The translations under genes were made by a program, and so were the position numbers. A DNA stretch of 64,000 bases from Bradyrhizobium sp. 4 (GTDB taxonomy: Bacteria; Pseudomonadota; Alphaproteobacteria; Rhizobiales; Xanthobacteraceae), in contig NZ_CP064686.1 of assembly GCF_023100905.1 (NCBI RefSeq), forward strand, positions 5,704,001 through 5,768,000, given 5' to 3'. Below, piece by piece: positions 1 to 7,699 of this stretch (position 1 is its first letter; the number at the start of each line of letters is the position of its first letter). The notes beneath the pieces were generated by a model. That model saw only the letters and a program-made list of their open reading frames with translations, did not search any database and had not been told where the DNA came from.

Positions 1-1
1 G

Positions 2-649
2 CAGCCGGAATCCTATCTCGGCAACGTCAATCCGATCGGACCCCGGGCCTGCTACGACGAGGGCAAGCGGGCAGCGGAAACGCTGATGTTTGATTACCAT
101 CGCATGTACGGGGTCGAAATCAAGGTCGCGCGCATCTTCAACACCTACGGACCCCGGATGCTGGAGAACGACGGACGCGTGGTCTCCAACTTCATCGTGC
201 AGGCGCTTCGCGGAGAGCCGATCACGATCTATGGAGGTGGTACGCAGACCAGGAGCTTCTGCTTCGTCGACGATCTCGTGCGTGGCCTCCAGTTGCTCAT
301 GGAGAGCCCATCGTCAGTCACCGGACCGTGCAACCTGGGTAATCCGCACGAGGTTACGATCGAGGCGATCGCGCGCGACGTGCTGGCGTATACGGAATCA
401 GCCTCCCCGCTCCGGTTCGAGGAGCTGCCGAAAGACGATCCGAAGCGCCGCAAGCCCGTCATTGACACGGCCGTGAAGGCGTTGGGGTGGCGCCCGCGCG
501 TGGCGCTCAAGGATGGTCTTCGCGCGACGATTGCTTATTTCGCCATGCGCATGGCCGGCGAAGCGCCGGCACTGGTCCCGGCCATTGCATCGCGGAGGAG
601 CGGACGTACCGGGGCACGCGGCCAGCTCACGATCGCAGATCGGCAGTAA
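2..649 (+). CDS. UDP-glucuronate decarboxylase / NAD-dependent sugar epimerase, 5' end outside window
   Basis: The reading frame is open from base 2, so the gene begins upstream of the window and only the last 215 residues are seen. The family converts UDP-glucuronate to UDP-xylose in the cytoplasm for surface polysaccharide synthesis, using NAD in an extended-SDR fold. The piece starts close to the catalytic YxxxK motif, read here as YDEGK, followed by ARIFNTYGPRM and the substrate-domain motifs YGGGTQTRSFCFVDD and CNLGNP, all typical of bacterial UXS-type enzymes. The last 40 or so residues are a loose Ala/Arg-rich tail. The N-terminal NAD-binding half cannot be judged. A related UDP-glucose 4-epimerase-like function is possible but less likely given the NVNPIGPRACYDEGKR segment. 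Confidence 0.85.
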   Translation, partial: QPESYLGNVNPIGPRACYDEGKRAAETLMFDYHRMYGVEIKVARIFNTYGPRMLENDGRVVSNFIVQALRGEPITIYGGGTQTRSFCFVDDLVRGLQLLMESPSSVTGPCNLGNPHEVTIEAIARDVLAYTESASPLRFEELPKDDPKRRKPVIDTAVKALGWRPRVALKDGLRATIAYFAMRMAGEAPALVPAIASRRSGRTGARGQLTIADRQ

Positions 650-673
650 CAGCCCACGAACCCGCGCGAGCCC

Positions 674-934
674 TCAAGCGCGTGAAGCAGCCGCGCCACG
701 GGCCGGCTTGCAGAGGTTCTCGAGATGGTACTGGTATTCGGATATCGCGCGATTGGCCATCCGGATTCGGTTTGCCTGCCCTTCCTCGACCATCATGGTG
801 ATGCGTTGAGCCAGAAACACGCACGCCTCGAACTCATCGTGGATCACCCCGCTGCGGGCCAGAAAGTCCCATGCGATCTCATAGGCCTGTTCGGCAGCAG
901 GATTGCGGTAGTCGCTGAAGATGATGTGCGCCAT
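674..934 (-). CDS. Small conserved hypothetical protein (86 aa)
   Basis: The gene encodes 86 residues starting MAHIIFSDYRNPAAEQAYEI. It is acidic in the first half and has the composition of a folded helical cytoplasmic protein, ending in a basic Arg/Ala tail. I recall similar short proteins with the MAHIIF start and an RIRMANRAIS segment from Bradyrhizobium genomes, but know of no function. No signal peptide or membrane segment is visible. It is convergent with the upstream epimerase gene and lies 100 bp downstream of the DUF892 gene on the same strand, so it could be cotranscribed with it. Confidence 0.6.
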   Translation of the reverse strand: MAHIIFSDYRNPAAEQAYEIAWDFLARSGVIHDEFEACVFLAQRITMMVEEGQANRIRMANRAISEYQYHLENLCKPARGAAASRA

Positions 935-1042
935 TGCAGCAAAACGCGGATGAGAGGGTTTCGGTCCTGCGAGCCCATATCAGGACGCAGGCGACTCAGC
1001 GGCCGAAGCCGCTGGTCTCGCCCTTGCGGGTGTGATGTTCGA

Positions 1043-1540
1043 TCAGGCCGCCTGGCGCTGATGCGCCAGATATTCCATCGTCACCTTCTCGACGTTTGAG
1101 TCGATCCAAGCGGCCATGCGCTGCTCCTCCTTCAGCGATGTCTCGAGCGGCTCCTTGGCCTCCGCGAAACCAGCGGCGCCGCAGAGGGCGAGCAGAGACT
1201 TGTAGGCAGCGATCTCGAAATTCTCGAAGGCATTGTTGGCGAAAGTGTTCTTGAGAATCTCGTCGCCGGCCACCGAGTGTGCCATGGCTTGCATGTTCGC
1301 CATCATGGATTGCGTCGTATCCTTGAGGCTGGAGGTACTCTCGCCGCAAGCTTCTAGGCATCTCTCCAGCCGCTTCAGTTGCTCGTTGGTCTCCTGAAGG
1401 TGAGCGGCGACCTTGGCCTTGACCTCGGGATATTCGTCCAGTCGTTCCGACTGGCGCTCCATCAGCTCTCTTGCTTGCACTTCCATCGCATGCGCATTGC
1501 GTAATCCAACGACGAATGTATCGCGGGCTGCGTTCGTCAT
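1043..1540 (-). CDS. DUF892 / YciE-YciF-type ferritin-like stress protein
   Basis: The 165-residue, almost wholly helical protein matches the DUF892 (YciF) family of ferritin-like four-helix proteins, which are induced in stationary phase or stress and whose biochemical role is unclear. Recognisable parts are the start (FVVGLRNAHAMEVQARELME), a Glu-rich helix containing HLQETNEQLKRLERCLE, and a C-terminal helix pair with YKSLLALC and EEQRMAAWIDS. The Glu and His placement resembles a di-iron site, but I cannot assign ligands with certainty. A GGAAC-N16-GGTT promoter candidate at 1577-1601 fits the known stress induction of the family. Confidence 0.85.
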   Translation of the reverse strand: MTNAARDTFVVGLRNAHAMEVQARELMERQSERLDEYPEVKAKVAAHLQETNEQLKRLERCLEACGESTSSLKDTTQSMMANMQAMAHSVAGDEILKNTFANNAFENFEIAAYKSLLALCGAAGFAEAKEPLETSLKEEQRMAAWIDSNVEKVTMEYLAHQRQAA

Positions 1541-1576
1541 TTCATGTTCTCCATTTCACGGGGCCCTGCCGCCGCC

Positions 1577-1601
1577 AACCGCAGTTTCGGTGGATCGTTC
1601 C
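1577..1601 (-). promoter_or_regulatory. Candidate EcfG-type stress promoter for the DUF892 gene
   Basis: Read on the minus strand, GGAAC (1601-1597) is separated by 16 bases from GGTT (1580-1577), 37 bases before the start codon. The EcfG consensus is GGAAC-N16/17-CGTT, so the -10 matches three of four bases. Confidence 0.5.
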
Positions 1602-1768
1602 TAGGGTGATCCACGACGCCAACGCCGGGTTCCGGCCGTCGGACCCGAAGCTAACCTGCGATAACAGAACGCAAATCCTCCTCCCGCCGCAGGAACGCCG
1701 TATGCAAATCACTGTTTCCCGGAGCGGGTGGTCGCATCGCCAAACGGCCGCAGCGCTCAGGGACACGA

Positions 1769-2355
1769 ATGACAAACAATTTTCCGCACGTCGGCAGCTC
1801 AGGCCCTTCGCTTGACCGGCCTGGATCTGGCCGGCCGGGCGAGGGACGGCCGGACAACACTTGCGATCCGTTCTTCATGACGATCCGCGACGATCTTGCG
1901 GACAAGGGCTTCTTCACGGCGACGGCGGAGGAGCTGATCACCTGGGCGCGGACCGGCTCGCTGATGTGGATGACGTTCGGGCTCGCCTGCTGCGCGGTCG
2001 AGATGATGCAGATGTCGATGCCGCGTTACGACGCCGAACGCTTCGGATTCGCGCCACGCGCATCACCGCGCCAGTCGGACGTGATCATCGTCGCGGGCAC
2101 GCTCACCAACAAGATGGCGCCGGCGTTTCGCAAGATCTACGACCAGATGCCCGAGCCGCGCTACGTGATCTCAATGGGGTCCTGTGCCAACGGCGGAGGC
2201 TATTATCACTATTCCTACTCGGTCGTGCGCGGCTGTGATCGCGTCGTGCCGGTCGACATCTACGTGCCCGGCTGCCGCCGACCGCAGAGGCGCTGCTATA
2301 CGGCGTGATGCTGCTTCAGAAGAAGATCCGGCGCATGGGTACGATTGAGCGCTAG
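1769..2355 (+). pseudogene. nuoB: NADH-quinone oxidoreductase subunit B, frameshifted near the 3' end
   Basis: This is an orphan copy of NuoB, the subunit that holds Fe-S cluster N2 at the quinone site of complex I. The Cys ligands are all present: the CC pair in LACCAVEMM, the Cys of GSCANGGGYY and the Cys of VDIYVPGC. Directly after VPGC, at about 2270-2275, one C is missing: the expected Cys-Pro-Pro-Thr-Ala-Glu becomes Cys-Arg-Arg-Pro-Gln-Arg, and the shifted frame stops at 2308. The original frame continues with ALLYGVMLLQKKIRRMGTIER to a TAG at 2353-2355, the normal NuoB ending. No other nuo gene lies beside it except nuoD about 2.7 kb away on the other strand. A sequencing error in a short C run is a realistic alternative to a true mutation. 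Confidence 0.85.
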
Positions 2356-2378
2356 AGAATTGATTACATCGGACTCGA

Positions 2379-3254
2379 ATGAACATGACGCAGATCTCGC
2401 TTCCCTCTTCCGCCGACGCGGAGCACCCGCAATCCGACCTCGACCGCAACGACAGCACGCGGCAGATCGTCGCTGACGTCGCCTATCGTCAGCTTGCGAT
2501 CGTCAACGTCATCTTCGTCGGTTTCGAGAACGCCGGCGACGGCAATTGGGTGCTGGTGGACGCCGGCATTCCTGGATCGGCTGGCGCCATCCGCTCCGCC
2601 GCGAAAGCGAGATTCGGAGGGAACGGCCGGCCCGCCTGCATCATCATGACGCATGGGCACTTCGATCACGTCGGCGTGCTCGAAACGCTGGCGAATGAAT
2701 GGGAGGTTCCGGTTTATGCCCATGCGGCCGAGCATCCCTATCTTGACGGAAGTCAATCCTATCCGTCGGCCGATCCCACCGTCGGTGGCGGGCTGCTCGC
2801 CCGGCTTTCTCCGCTCTTCCCGACAAGGCCGGTGAACGTCGGATCGCGCCTCTATGATCTTCCCTTTGATCATAGCGTACCCTTCATGCCGGAATGGCGG
2901 TGGATCCATACGCCCGGCCATACCCCAGGGCATATCTCGCTCTGGCGCGAACGCGATCGCGTGCTGATCGCCGGCGACGCCTTCATCACGACGCGGCAGG
3001 AATCCGTTTACGCCGCGGTGACGCAAACACCGGAGATGCACGGGCCGCCGATGTATTTCACGCCCGATTGGGAAAGCGCGAAGACATCGGTGCGCGCACT
3101 TGCCGCGCTCGCTCCAGAGATCGTCGTCACCGGGCACGGCGCGGCCATGCAGGGGCCGCAGATGCGCGCGGCTCTCGATGCTCTCGCCGAACGGTTCGAC
3201 GAAGTTGCCGTGCCTTCGCAATATCGACGCGGAGTCGTCGAGGACAGAGCTTGA
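2379..3254 (+). CDS. MBL-fold metallo-hydrolase
   Basis: The 291-residue protein has the metallo-beta-lactamase signature THGHFDHVG at residues 91-99, giving the zinc ligands His92, His94, Asp96 and His97. A second metal-ligand stretch, HTPGHTPGHISLW, lies near residue 175, followed by IAGDAFIT and a late VVTGHGAAM. This layout is that of glyoxalase-II-like or lactonase-like hydrolases; the substrate cannot be told from sequence. There is no signal peptide, so it is probably cytoplasmic. It starts 24 bp after the nuoB remnant and is followed by a secreted Gly-rich protein, with no obvious functional link. Confidence 0.85.
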   Translation: MNMTQISLPSSADAEHPQSDLDRNDSTRQIVADVAYRQLAIVNVIFVGFENAGDGNWVLVDAGIPGSAGAIRSAAKARFGGNGRPACIIMTHGHFDHVGVLETLANEWEVPVYAHAAEHPYLDGSQSYPSADPTVGGGLLARLSPLFPTRPVNVGSRLYDLPFDHSVPFMPEWRWIHTPGHTPGHISLWRERDRVLIAGDAFITTRQESVYAAVTQTPEMHGPPMYFTPDWESAKTSVRALAALAPEIVVTGHGAAMQGPQMRAALDALAERFDEVAVPSQYRRGVVEDRA

Positions 3255-3327
3255 TCGCGCTGCACGGCTAGGAACGGTGGATGCTTCACATGATTGGTCC
3301 GACATCGAAACCTCAAGGAGAAGACAG

Positions 3328-3681
3328 ATGCGTAAGACGATCCTGACGATCTTTACGGCAGCAATGCTTGCAGGCGCTTCAGTCGGCGCAGCGTTCGCGC
3401 AAGGTGCAGGCGGTGGCGCTGGTGGTGGCGCAGGCGGCGCCGGCGGTGGTGCGGGTGGCGCCGGAGGTGGCGCGGGCGGCGGCGCGGGCGCCGGGGCCGG
3501 CGGCGCGGGCGGCGGTGCTGGAGCTGGCGCTGGCGGTGCAGGAGCCGGCTCGGGCGGAGCCGGCGGCTCCGGTGGCGGCGGCATCACCCATGTCGAGCGG
3601 GGCGGACAAGGTGCTTCCAGTCCTCCCGGCATGCGCAACGAGACGACCCCACCGTCCAACGGCACCATGCCGCGGCGCTAA
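3328..3681 (+). CDS. Secreted Gly/Ala-rich repeat protein
   Basis: The start at 3328 is chosen because AAGGAG lies at 3315-3320 and because the protein then begins with a clean signal peptide (MRKTILTIFTAAMLAGASVG followed by AAFAQ). The 117-residue product continues with about 55 residues made of Gly and Ala in GAGGGAGG-type units, then a short tail with HVERGGQGASSPPG. It should be exported to the periplasm or beyond; such low-complexity proteins may be structural or cell-surface material, but no function is known to me. A second Gly/Ser-rich secreted protein is encoded at 10850-11452. The antisense strand is also open over a long, Pro-rich stretch, which is a by-product of the GC-rich repeat. 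Confidence 0.7.
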   Translation: MRKTILTIFTAAMLAGASVGAAFAQGAGGGAGGGAGGAGGGAGGAGGGAGGGAGAGAGGAGGGAGAGAGGAGAGSGGAGGSGGGGITHVERGGQGASSPPGMRNETTPPSNGTMPRR

Positions 3682-3736
3682 CGGTTCGCGGTTCGCAATT
3701 TTCTAACGCGCGCTCCCTGCTGTTGCGCGCCTGAGA

Positions 3737-3772
3737 GCGGCCTCGGCGAGATCCTCTCCTCGCCGGGGCCGC
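3737..3772. terminator. Strong hairpin, terminator-like, after the Gly-rich gene
   Basis: A 14-bp stem (3737-3750 with 3759-3772, one mismatch) surrounds an 8-base loop, 55 bp after the stop codon. There is no T run, so the call rests on the stem alone. Confidence 0.45.
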
Positions 3773-3827
3773 ATCGCGTTCACGTCTAAATTTAAAGGCT
3801 TCCAAAATAGTCGCTAGAAACTCAATA

Positions 3828-3852
3828 GGAACGCAACCCGGCAGCACTCATT
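3828..3852 (+). promoter_or_regulatory. Candidate EcfG-type promoter for the Mn-catalase gene
   Basis: GGAAC at 3828-3832, 16 bases, then CATT at 3849-3852; the start codon is 33 bases further on. Three of four -10 bases match the EcfG consensus. Mn-catalase genes are known general-stress targets in related bacteria. Confidence 0.5.
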
Positions 3853-3885
3853 GCGCAATAGCGTCAACACAAAAAGGAGCTGCGC

Positions 3886-4773
3886 ATGTACTACTTCGAC
3901 AAGCGACTGCAATATCCGGTCAGGGTCGAGAAGCCCGATCCGATCTTCGCCCGCCAGCTGCAGCAAGCCATCGGCGGCGTCGAAGGCGAGATCCGCGTCT
4001 GCCTTCAGTATTTCTTCCAGGCCTGGGGTGCGCGGGGGCCGGCCAAATATCGCGACATCCTGCTTAATACCGCGACCGAAGAGATCAGCCACATCGAGAT
4101 GCTCGCGACCGCGGTAGCGCTGAACCTGGAGAATGCGCCGGCAACGATGCAGGAGACCAGCCTGCAGGCCAATCCAGTCGTCGGCGCGGTGATGAACGGC
4201 GGCGAGCGGCCGCGGCACGTGATCGAGGGCATGCTGCACCGGCACCTGCTCTCGACCGGCATGGCTGCCTTCCCTGCCAATTGCGACGGCGTTCCCTTCG
4301 ATTGTTCGCATGTCTATGCCAGCGGCAATCTGGCCGCCGACATGTATTGCAACGTGGCGGCTGAATCCACGGGCCGGACCCTCGCCGTGCGTCTCTTCAA
4401 CTCCACGAGCGATCCCGGCATGCAGGACATGCTGAGCTACCTGATTGCGCGCGACACCATGCATCAACAGCAATGGCTCGCGGTGATCGAGGAGATGGGC
4501 GCGGACGCCGCCCTGCCTATTCCGAACAGCTTCGACCGCAGCAAGGAGGCGACCGAATTCAGCTACATGTTCATGGGCACCGAACGCAACGCCGCGCCGT
4601 TGCAGCCGGGGCGCTACTGCGAAGGTCCTTCGCTCGACGGGCAGGGGTCGTTCAGCTTCCGCGCCGGGTTCGAGCCTTTGGGCGAGGAGCCTGTGCTCGG
4701 ACCGGCGCGGCCGGATAGCGGCGCACAAGTCGAGCAGATGAACGAACCGCCGGTGACGAACGCGCTGACCTGA
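3886..4773 (+). CDS. Manganese (non-heme) catalase
   Basis: This 295-residue protein belongs to the di-manganese catalases, which turn hydrogen peroxide into water and oxygen. The ferritin-like helical ligands are visible: Glu in GGVEGEIR (residues 30-37), the TEEISHIE motif with Glu66 and His69, Glu160 and a second His at 193 in ARDTMHQ. Length and layout fit the family. The start has a good ribosome site (AAAAAGGAG about ten bases upstream). An EcfG-like promoter upstream and the DUF892 gene nearby suggest a stationary-phase or stress role. It ends at a hairpin shared with a convergent small gene. Confidence 0.93.
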   Translation: MYYFDKRLQYPVRVEKPDPIFARQLQQAIGGVEGEIRVCLQYFFQAWGARGPAKYRDILLNTATEEISHIEMLATAVALNLENAPATMQETSLQANPVVGAVMNGGERPRHVIEGMLHRHLLSTGMAAFPANCDGVPFDCSHVYASGNLAADMYCNVAAESTGRTLAVRLFNSTSDPGMQDMLSYLIARDTMHQQQWLAVIEEMGADAALPIPNSFDRSKEATEFSYMFMGTERNAAPLQPGRYCEGPSLDGQGSFSFRAGFEPLGEEPVLGPARPDSGAQVEQMNEPPVTNALT

Positions 4774-4785
4774 TTGTCGTGCAAC

Positions 4786-4821
4786 GGCCGGGGTCGTCCG
4801 ATGAAAGGGACGGCCCTGGCC
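4786..4821. terminator. Hairpin between convergent genes, probable bidirectional terminator
   Basis: Arms 4786-4799 and 4808-4821 pair over 14 bp with two mismatches around an 8-base loop, between the catalase stop and the stop of the minus-strand small gene. No T run is seen. Confidence 0.45.
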
Positions 4822-4826
4822 GACGT

Positions 4827-5063
4827 CTAGCGACGCCGAGCTATCAAAACGCCCAACAGAAACGCCGCAAAGATTGCCTGCAGCGGCGCTGCTCTGGTCA
4901 TCGTCCTGAGCTGGTCGGCCAATTGCGCCGAAGGCGCTTGAGAAGGCGTATCGCCTGCTGTTCGTGTATCACCGTGCGGCGCGTGCGAGTCGCTCTGCGC
5001 GGTGAACTGATCGTCCACGAGGCCGGACGCTTCGGTCATCGCGGAGGTTTCCTTGATATCCAT
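4827..5063 (-). CDS. Small hypothetical protein with C-terminal membrane segment
   Basis: The start at 5063 (MDIKETSAMTEASG) is preferred over longer versions because GGAGG sits nine bases upstream and the longer extension would overlap nuoD coding sequence. The 78-residue product is hydrophilic for about 50 residues and ends in one hydrophobic segment, LQAIFAAFLLGVLIA, followed by RRR. That is the pattern of a tail-anchored inner-membrane protein. It follows nuoD on the same strand by 26 bp and is probably cotranscribed with it. Function unknown. Confidence 0.6.
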   Translation of the reverse strand: MDIKETSAMTEASGLVDDQFTAQSDSHAPHGDTRTAGDTPSQAPSAQLADQLRTMTRAAPLQAIFAAFLLGVLIARRR

Positions 5064-5089
5064 GCTGATCCTCCAGTGCGGCTTTCCAG

Positions 5090-6286
5090 TCAGCGATCGA
5101 CCTCGCCGAAGACGATGTCCAACGACCCCAGGATCGCCGAGACGTCCGCGAGCAAATGCCCCCTGCAGAGAAAGTCCATCGCTTGCAGGTGGGCGAACCC
5201 CGGCGACCTGATCTTGCACTTGTAGGGACGGTTGGTCCCGTCCGCGATGAGGAACACACCGAACTCTCCCTTCGGAGCCTCGACGGCGACATAGACCTCG
5301 CCGGCGGGAACGTGGAAGCCCTCCGTGTAGAGCTTGAAGTGGTGAATCAGCGCCTCCATGGAACGCTTCATCTCACCACGTCGCGGCGGCGCGACCTTGT
5401 TGTCCTGCACGAGCACCGGGCCCTGGCCGTCCGCAGACTTCAGCTTCTCGATGCATTGCTTCATGATGCGCACGGATTGCCGCATCTCCTCCATTCGGAT
5501 GAGATAGCGGTCGTAGCAGTCTCCGTTCCTGCCGACGGGGATGTCGAAGTCCATCTCGGCATAGCAGTCGTAGGGCTGTGCCTTTCGCAAGTCCCAGGCC
5601 GCGCCCGACCCCCGTACCAGCACGCCGGAGAAGCCCCAGGCCCAGGCCTGATCGAGCGTCACGCGACCTATATCCACGTTCCGGGCCTTGAATATGCGGT
5701 TGAGCGAGAGCAACCGGTCCAGATCGTCGACGACGCGCAGGAACGGATCGCACCAGGCTTCGATATCGTCGATCAGTTTGGGGGGAAGGTCCTGATGCAC
5801 ACCGCCGGGACGATAATAGTTGGCATGCATCCGACTGCCGGACGCACGCTCGTAGAAAACCATGAGCTTCTCGCGCTCTTCGAAGCCCCAAAGGGGTGGC
5901 GTCAAGGCGCCGACATCCATCGCTTGCGTCGTGACGTTCAGAAGATGAGACAGGATGCGACTGATCTCATGAAAGAGCACCCTGATCAGCTGCCCTCGCC
6001 GCGGAACTTCAAGCCCGATCAGCTTCTCTATCGCCAGGCAAAATGCGTGCTCCTGCGTCAAAGGAGCGACATAGTCGAGCCGGTCGAAATAGGGGATCGC
6101 CTGAAGATAGGTCTTGGCCTCGATCAATTTTTCGGTGCCCCGATGCAGAAGACCAATGTGCGGATCGACCCGTGCGACGACTTCGCCGTCAAGTTCGAGC
6201 ACGAGCCTGAGCACGCCATGAGCGGCGGGATGCTGTGGACCGAAATTGATGGTGAAATTTCTAAGGCTGGGAGATTGGTCAGGCAT
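5090..6286 (-). CDS. nuoD: NADH-quinone oxidoreductase subunit D (orphan copy)
   Basis: NuoD is the 49-kDa-type peripheral subunit of complex I that helps form the quinone pocket. The protein starts with the family hallmark FTINFGPQHPAAHGVLRLVLE and contains HIGLLHRGTEKL, YFDRLDYV, YRPGGVHQDLP and the C-terminal DIVFGEVDR, so it is complete at about 398 residues. MPDQ at 6286 is the likely start; a start at 6307 would add seven residues. It stands alone here: no nuoC, E or F is next to it, and the only other complex I gene in the window is the damaged nuoB on the other strand. It is therefore likely a spare copy of a subunit encoded in a full operon elsewhere. Confidence 0.92.
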   Translation of the reverse strand: MPDQSPSLRNFTINFGPQHPAAHGVLRLVLELDGEVVARVDPHIGLLHRGTEKLIEAKTYLQAIPYFDRLDYVAPLTQEHAFCLAIEKLIGLEVPRRGQLIRVLFHEISRILSHLLNVTTQAMDVGALTPPLWGFEEREKLMVFYERASGSRMHANYYRPGGVHQDLPPKLIDDIEAWCDPFLRVVDDLDRLLSLNRIFKARNVDIGRVTLDQAWAWGFSGVLVRGSGAAWDLRKAQPYDCYAEMDFDIPVGRNGDCYDRYLIRMEEMRQSVRIMKQCIEKLKSADGQGPVLVQDNKVAPPRRGEMKRSMEALIHHFKLYTEGFHVPAGEVYVAVEAPKGEFGVFLIADGTNRPYKCKIRSPGFAHLQAMDFLCRGHLLADVSAILGSLDIVFGEVDR

Positions 6287-6400
6287 ACGGCTTCCGATCG
6301 AGGACATCCGTCACCTTAATCGCGATCGGCATCGAACGGCTTCACACAGGTTAACGATTCGCGTCGAACCCGAGAAAAGGAGCGGTCAACGTTGCACTTT

Positions 6401-6425
6401 GGAACGCCGCTTCACGAGGGACGTT
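6401..6425 (+). promoter_or_regulatory. Perfect EcfG-type stress promoter
   Basis: GGAAC at 6401-6405, 16 bases, CGTT at 6422-6425: a full match to the alphaproteobacterial EcfG consensus, 24 bases before the start of the DUF3551 gene. Confidence 0.7.
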
Positions 6426-6448
6426 CAATGTTGAAATTGGAGATATTC

Positions 6449-6685
6449 ATGAAACATCGATTGCTCCTGGCTGCCGCGTCTCTCGCGCTTGTGATGGGCT
6501 TCGGCTCCTCGACGGCCGCCGTCGCACAAGACCGCTACTGCCTTCAGGGCCGCGTTTGGGGCTATCCGGGCAACTGCCAGTTCGCCAGTTACGCTCAGTG
6601 CATGGCGACTGCATCGGGAACGAACGCCTATTGCGGCGTCAATCCTCGCTATGCCTATGCCCGGCGATATAGGGGATATCGGTGA
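6449..6685 (+). CDS. DUF3551 small secreted protein
   Basis: The 78-residue product begins with a signal peptide (MKHRLLLAAASLALVMGF, cleavage near AVAQ) and continues with a short Cys-containing domain, CLQGRVWGYPGNCQFASYAQC. The spacing of the four Cys residues and the YPGNCQF element match DUF3551, a family expanded in Bradyrhizobium and of unknown role. The start at 6449 has GGAG seven bases upstream; an in-frame ATG at 6428 would place the signal peptide internally. A perfect EcfG promoter stands immediately upstream. Confidence 0.8.
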   Translation: MKHRLLLAAASLALVMGFGSSTAAVAQDRYCLQGRVWGYPGNCQFASYAQCMATASGTNAYCGVNPRYAYARRYRGYR

Positions 6686-6838
6686 CCAGTCCTGCTTGCG
6701 GACTGGCAATCGAGCCCCGTTCTGACCGATCCCGCCGTTGAGCCGAGCGCCCCATGGCAGCAGAGCAAATGGTCACGGCCATCGTGTTCGCCGGTGGTCT
6801 TGGTCTGGGCGCGCATCGTGGCGGCGCAGTTGAGGCAC

Positions 6839-7699
6839 TCACTTCTTTCGGTCAATACGTTGGCGGATGTCCAGCAAGAACCGGGTAACACCTTCATCTG
6901 GACTGACGCCGTCAGGCGGCGCGATGGTGGTGATGCCCCAGTTCGCCAATACCGCCTCCTGCACCGGATTGCGCTGCGTGACGAAAACGAAGGACCTCGG
7001 TCGGTCCTGGCGGTGCCCGGATTCGTCCCAACTCTGCCAAATTCGGTGCAGCAGCAGCCGAATGTTGGGATCAGACATGCTGTATCCGATGAAAAGAAGC
7101 GTGCTGCCCAAGGCATCGGCGCGAAACCGGATATCGAGTGGCGAGTCGAACGCGAGCCGGTTGAGGAAGTCGGTTTCGGTCAGGACGAGCGAGGCATCGT
7201 CGTCGAAGTCACCATGGAATTTGATGATGTGCGTCACGCCGGAACGGGCGCCTGCAATGTCCTTTGCGTTGCTGATCTTGGCGTAGGGCTTTTCCAGGAC
7301 GTCAAAGGCTGTCTCGAGGTTGCGGTCGTAGTTCGTGGTGTAAATGGTCGGAAAATCGAGCTCCACGATCAGCTTGTGGAGCCGTGAGGCCGCGATCCTG
7401 TCCGGGTCGACGCGCCAGTTGCGGTCGAGCCAGCTGCGAAGCGGGCCAATTCCGCCGCGCTTCAGCCGGTAGTACTCCGCCAGCATCTGATAGCCGCCGT
7501 GCATTCCATCGATCACGTTGCGCTCAAGTCCAAGGTCATCCAGCAGATGGTCGATCAGAGATTGCCAGGACGGCAGGCCGACAGCCATCGAGACGCCGGC
7601 ACCGACGAACAGGATGGCGCAGCGCCGCTTGATCGCAGCGGCCAGGACCTCATGAGGCGGTCGCTCCTCGAATGCAAGTCCGGTCGGTTGCTGGTTCAT
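6839..7699 (-). CDS. SIR2-family protein, possible NADase
   Basis: This 286-residue soluble protein carries the SIR2_2-type Rossmann features: FVGAGVSMAVGLPSW (31-45), the IYTTNYDRNLE stretch (119-129), FHGD with the likely catalytic His162, and LLFIGYSMSDPNIR (201-214). In this branch of the family many proteins hydrolyse NAD and several are effectors of anti-phage systems, often fused to other domains; this one is the SIR2 domain alone. It starts one base after the stop of a Nudix hydrolase gene, so the two are very probably translated from one mRNA. The NAD-cleaving function and the defence role are inference; a protein deacylase function is less likely as the zinc-finger Cys residues of true sirtuins are absent. 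Confidence 0.8.
   Translation of the reverse strand: MNQQPTGLAFEERPPHEVLAAAIKRRCAILFVGAGVSMAVGLPSWQSLIDHLLDDLGLERNVIDGMHGGYQMLAEYYRLKRGGIGPLRSWLDRNWRVDPDRIAASRLHKLIVELDFPTIYTTNYDRNLETAFDVLEKPYAKISNAKDIAGARSGVTHIIKFHGDFDDDASLVLTETDFLNRLAFDSPLDIRFRADALGSTLLFIGYSMSDPNIRLLLHRIWQSWDESGHRQDRPRSFVFVTQRNPVQEAVLANWGITTIAPPDGVSPDEGVTRFLLDIRQRIDRKK

Noticed and set aside
2364..3668. Minus-strand open frame with a long Ala/Pro run
   Set aside because: It mirrors the Gly-rich secreted gene and the metallo-beta-lactamase-fold gene; no ribosome site or family.
5156..6319. Plus-strand open frame of 387 codons
   Set aside because: Antisense of nuoD, which is complete and clearly conserved on the other strand.
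6686..6706. Inverted repeat directly after the DUF3551 stop as terminator
   Set aside because: Only a 7-bp stem and no T run; too weak to call.
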